Source: Chloroflexota bacterium (lineage in GTDB: Bacteria; Chloroflexota; Limnocylindria; QHBO01). From it: a stretch of 6,356 bases of DNA. Shown here one piece after another: positions 4,466 through 6,356 of the stretch (positions within the stretch are counted from its first letter, which is position 1; every line of letters begins with the position of its first letter). Where the stretch lies: contig JAGXHP010000151.1 in the NCBI GenBank assembly GCA_024636135.1, positions 1 to 6,356 on the forward strand. The letters are read 5' to 3'. The notes beneath the pieces were generated by a model. The model ran no database searches. It was not told the DNA's origin and saw nothing but the letters and a program-made list of their open reading frames with translations. Both the position numbers and the translations under genes were made by a program.

Positions 4466-5212
4466 ATGACCGTGATCCTCGAGGCGCGCGACCTCGTCAA
4501 GCGCTACCCGCTCGGTGACGGCGAGGTCGAGGCGCTGCGTGGCGTCTCCCTCCAGGTCAACGCCGGCGAGTTCGTGGCCATCATGGGGAGCTCCGGCTCG
4601 GGCAAGTCGACGATGCTCCACCTGCTCGGCGGTCTGGACCTTCCCACCTCCGGCGACGTGGTCATCGACGGCATCGGGATCTCGGCGCTGGACGAGGAGC
4701 GCCGCACGCTCACGCGCCGCGACAAGACGGGCTTCGTCTTCCAGTTCTTCAACCTCATCCCGCTGCTCAGCGTGGCGGAGAATGTTGCGCTGCCCTTCCT
4801 CATCGCGGGCGACCACATCGGCCGTCACCGCGAGCGCATCGCGGAGCTGCTCGGGATGGTGGGGTTGGCCGACAAGGCCGACCATCGGCCCGACCAGCTC
4901 TCTGCCGGTGAGCAGCAGCGCGTCGCCCTGGCCCGTGCGCTGGCCACCAAGCCGGCCATCCTTCTCGCCGATGAGCCGACGGGCAACCTCGACTACACGA
5001 CCGGCGCCGAGATCCTGGACCTGCTGTGGGACTCGGCCGATCGGCTGGGCCAGACGGTCGTGCTCGTGACCCACGACGCGCGCGCCGCCGCCTACGCCGA
5101 TCGGGTGCTCGTCGTGCGCGACGGCCAGGTTCGTGACGAGATCACGCTCGGCCGGCGCAGCGATCACCAGGCCCGACCGCTGATCGCCCGGCTCGCCGAG
5201 CTCGGGCTCTAG
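4466..5212 (+). CDS. ABC transporter ATP-binding protein, MacB/LolD type, 248 aa
   Basis: This complete nucleotide-binding subunit has all expected motifs. Walker A is GSSGSGKST (41-49), the Q-loop glutamine is Q93 in FVFQFFNLIP, and the signature is LSAGEQQRVALARA (145-158). Walker B is ILLADEP (165-171) with catalytic E170, the D-loop is GNLD (173-176), and the switch histidine is H203 in LVTHD. The FNLIPLLSVAENVALP segment and the DEPTGNLD string are hallmarks of the MacB/LolD/FtsE-like branch, which powers permeases that work mechanically from the membrane rather than by moving substrate through a pore. The signature has Ala at its third position, where Gly is commoner. The ATG is probably leaderless. 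The permease gene begins 6 bp after the stop, so the two are almost certainly co-transcribed and form one complex at the cytoplasmic membrane. Substrate unknown. Confidence 0.95.
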   Translation: MTVILEARDLVKRYPLGDGEVEALRGVSLQVNAGEFVAIMGSSGSGKSTMLHLLGGLDLPTSGDVVIDGIGISALDEERRTLTRRDKTGFVFQFFNLIPLLSVAENVALPFLIAGDHIGRHRERIAELLGMVGLADKADHRPDQLSAGEQQRVALARALATKPAILLADEPTGNLDYTTGAEILDLLWDSADRLGQTVVLVTHDARAAAYADRVLVVRDGQVRDEITLGRRSDHQARPLIARLAELGL

Positions 5213-5218
5213 CCGCCG

Positions 5219-6356
5219 ATGCGCCTGGCGAGCATCGCCTGGCGGGGCCTCCAGGCCCGCCCCCTCCGGACCAGCCTGACCGTCATCGGCGTGGCGCTCG
5301 GCGTCGCGGTCGTGGCCGCCACGATGATCACGGGCGCCGCGTCCGACGCGGCCCTGCGCAGCGCGACGGCGGACCTGCTCGGTGCCGCCGATGTTCGGCT
5401 TCGCGCCTTCGACGAGGCCGGATTCACGCCGCGCACCGTCCAGGCGCTGCGGGCGATCCCCGAGGTGATCACCGCCGCCCCGGTGAGCGAGCGCCGGCTG
5501 GTGGTGCATACCGCGCCGGGCGACGACGAGCAGGTCTTCTCGCTCCAGGTCATCGGCATCGATCCGGAGGTCGACGAGCAGATCCGTCAGCCGCGCCTCG
5601 TCGCGGGAGTCCCTCTGTCCGCCGATAGCCCCACCGATGCGCTCGTCCCGGCATCGTGGGCCGCGCGGCAGGGGCTGGGTCTCGGCGACGAGCTCCGCCT
5701 GGATGGCCGCCGCCGGGACATGCCGCCGCTCCGCATCATCGGCCTGATGGCCGACACCGGCTTCGCCGTCCTGGAGCAGGGCAACGTCATGGTCGTGTCG
5801 CGCTCGACGCTCGACGACTCGTTCGAAGTGCCGGCACCGATTCGCTACCTCGACCTCGACCTGGGGGACGGGGACACGACCGCCGCACTCGGCCTCGCGA
5901 CCCAGCGGCTCGACGAGCCGTTCATCGTGGAGACCGCCGCCGATGCCGCCGAGCGGCTCGCTTCGGCGCAGGCGAGCTTCGGCGCTGTGGCGTTCTTGTT
6001 CGGCCTGGTGGCGATGGTGGTCGGGGCGTTTCTCGTCGGGAACACCCTGGCCATGACGGTAGGGGAGCGAACCCGCGAATACGGGCTGCTGCGTGCCGCC
6101 GGCACCACTTCCCGACAGGTGCTGGGGCTCGTCCTGCGGCAGGGAGCGGCCCTGGGGATTGTCGGCAGTGCGCTGGGGATCGTCGGGGGCATCGGGCTGG
6201 CCGCCGTGATGATCGGCTTCCTGGCGTCGACGCGGGCCGCGCGCCTGTCACCCGTGGCGGCGCTGCGGCCATCGCGCCGGTCCGGACAGGGACTCGGCGA
6301 TCGGCTGCGCACGCTCGTCGTCGCCGAGCTCGTGGTGGTGGCGGCGGGGATCCTCC
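5219..6356 (+). CDS. FtsX/MacB-like ABC transporter permease (partial, cut by window edge)
   Basis: This is the membrane partner of the preceding ATPase. The ATG at 5219 lies 6 bp after the ATPase stop; no Shine-Dalgarno is seen, which suggests translational coupling. The 379 residues visible hold a first helix (about 19-38) after the basic RPLRTSL motif, an extracytoplasmic MacB-type periplasmic core domain (about 40-240), and a second helix (about 255-281). The cytoplasmic coupling segment VGERTREYGLLRAAGTTSRQ (281-300) follows, then a hydrophobic stretch (309-336) that runs straight into TRAARLSPVAALRPS. In FtsX domains that last motif normally follows a further loop and helix, so about 35-60 residues appear to be missing. 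A new hydrophobic segment begins at about 365, as in long permeases with two FtsX modules. The family assignment is firm; the total length and any second module lie outside the window. Confidence 0.9.
   Translation, partial: MRLASIAWRGLQARPLRTSLTVIGVALGVAVVAATMITGAASDAALRSATADLLGAADVRLRAFDEAGFTPRTVQALRAIPEVITAAPVSERRLVVHTAPGDDEQVFSLQVIGIDPEVDEQIRQPRLVAGVPLSADSPTDALVPASWAARQGLGLGDELRLDGRRRDMPPLRIIGLMADTGFAVLEQGNVMVVSRSTLDDSFEVPAPIRYLDLDLGDGDTTAALGLATQRLDEPFIVETAADAAERLASAQASFGAVAFLFGLVAMVVGAFLVGNTLAMTVGERTREYGLLRAAGTTSRQVLGLVLRQGAALGIVGSALGIVGGIGLAAVMIGFLASTRAARLSPVAALRPSRRSGQGLGDRLRTLVVAELVVVAAGIL

Noticed and set aside
2860..4500. Long minus-strand frame of 546 codons continuing upstream of the receiver gene
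   Set aside because: Only its C-terminal 144 residues resemble a protein family. The rest is antisense to the CAP gene and rich in Arg/Gly/Ala, as expected from GC-rich shadow frames.
3989..5509. Minus-strand frame of 506 codons opposite the CAP and ABC genes
   Set aside because: It is antisense to two well-supported genes, with repetitive basic and acidic composition and no recognisable domain.

Overview
The window is GC-rich bacterial DNA that is almost fully coded, with short gaps, GTG as well as ATG starts, and a mix of Shine-Dalgarno-led and apparently leaderless genes. These traits fit a high-GC lineage such as Actinomycetota or a GC-rich Chloroflexota group. No marker gene fixes the taxon, so this is inference.

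Layout. Positions 1-749 (minus strand) look like a two-gene unit: a four-helix DUF2269-type membrane protein, followed 26 bp later by the N-terminal 90 residues of a monomeric sarcosine oxidase / N-methyltryptophan oxidase-type flavoenzyme that runs off the left edge. Positions 750-1263 form a 514-bp non-coding region between divergent genes. It is dominated by two tandem copies of a 191/192-bp unit. Each copy carries four CGAT-N-T-N-TCG boxes at fixed spacing, arranged as two inverted 60-bp arms. Positions 1264-2823 (plus) hold a 75-residue protein of unknown function and an AI-2E-family (PerM/TqsA-like) membrane transporter with a long acidic tail. A stand-alone response-regulator receiver protein (2860-3294, minus) converges on the transporter and diverges from a secreted CAP/SCP-domain protein (3448-4419, plus) that has a polyglycine linker. 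Positions 4466 to the right edge (plus) hold a MacB/LolD-type ABC ATPase and its FtsX/MacB-like permease, 6 bp apart and clearly one operon. The permease is cut by the window edge.

How the genes relate. The ABC pair is a functional unit. The oxidase and membrane protein are probably co-transcribed but have no obvious functional link. The receiver protein and CAP protein share an intergenic region and could be co-regulated. Most genes belong to well-known families. The parts most worth a second look are the repeat array at 823-1199 and an apparent in-frame loss of one FtsX transmembrane segment in the permease. I see no tRNA, rRNA, CRISPR, transposase or phage gene.
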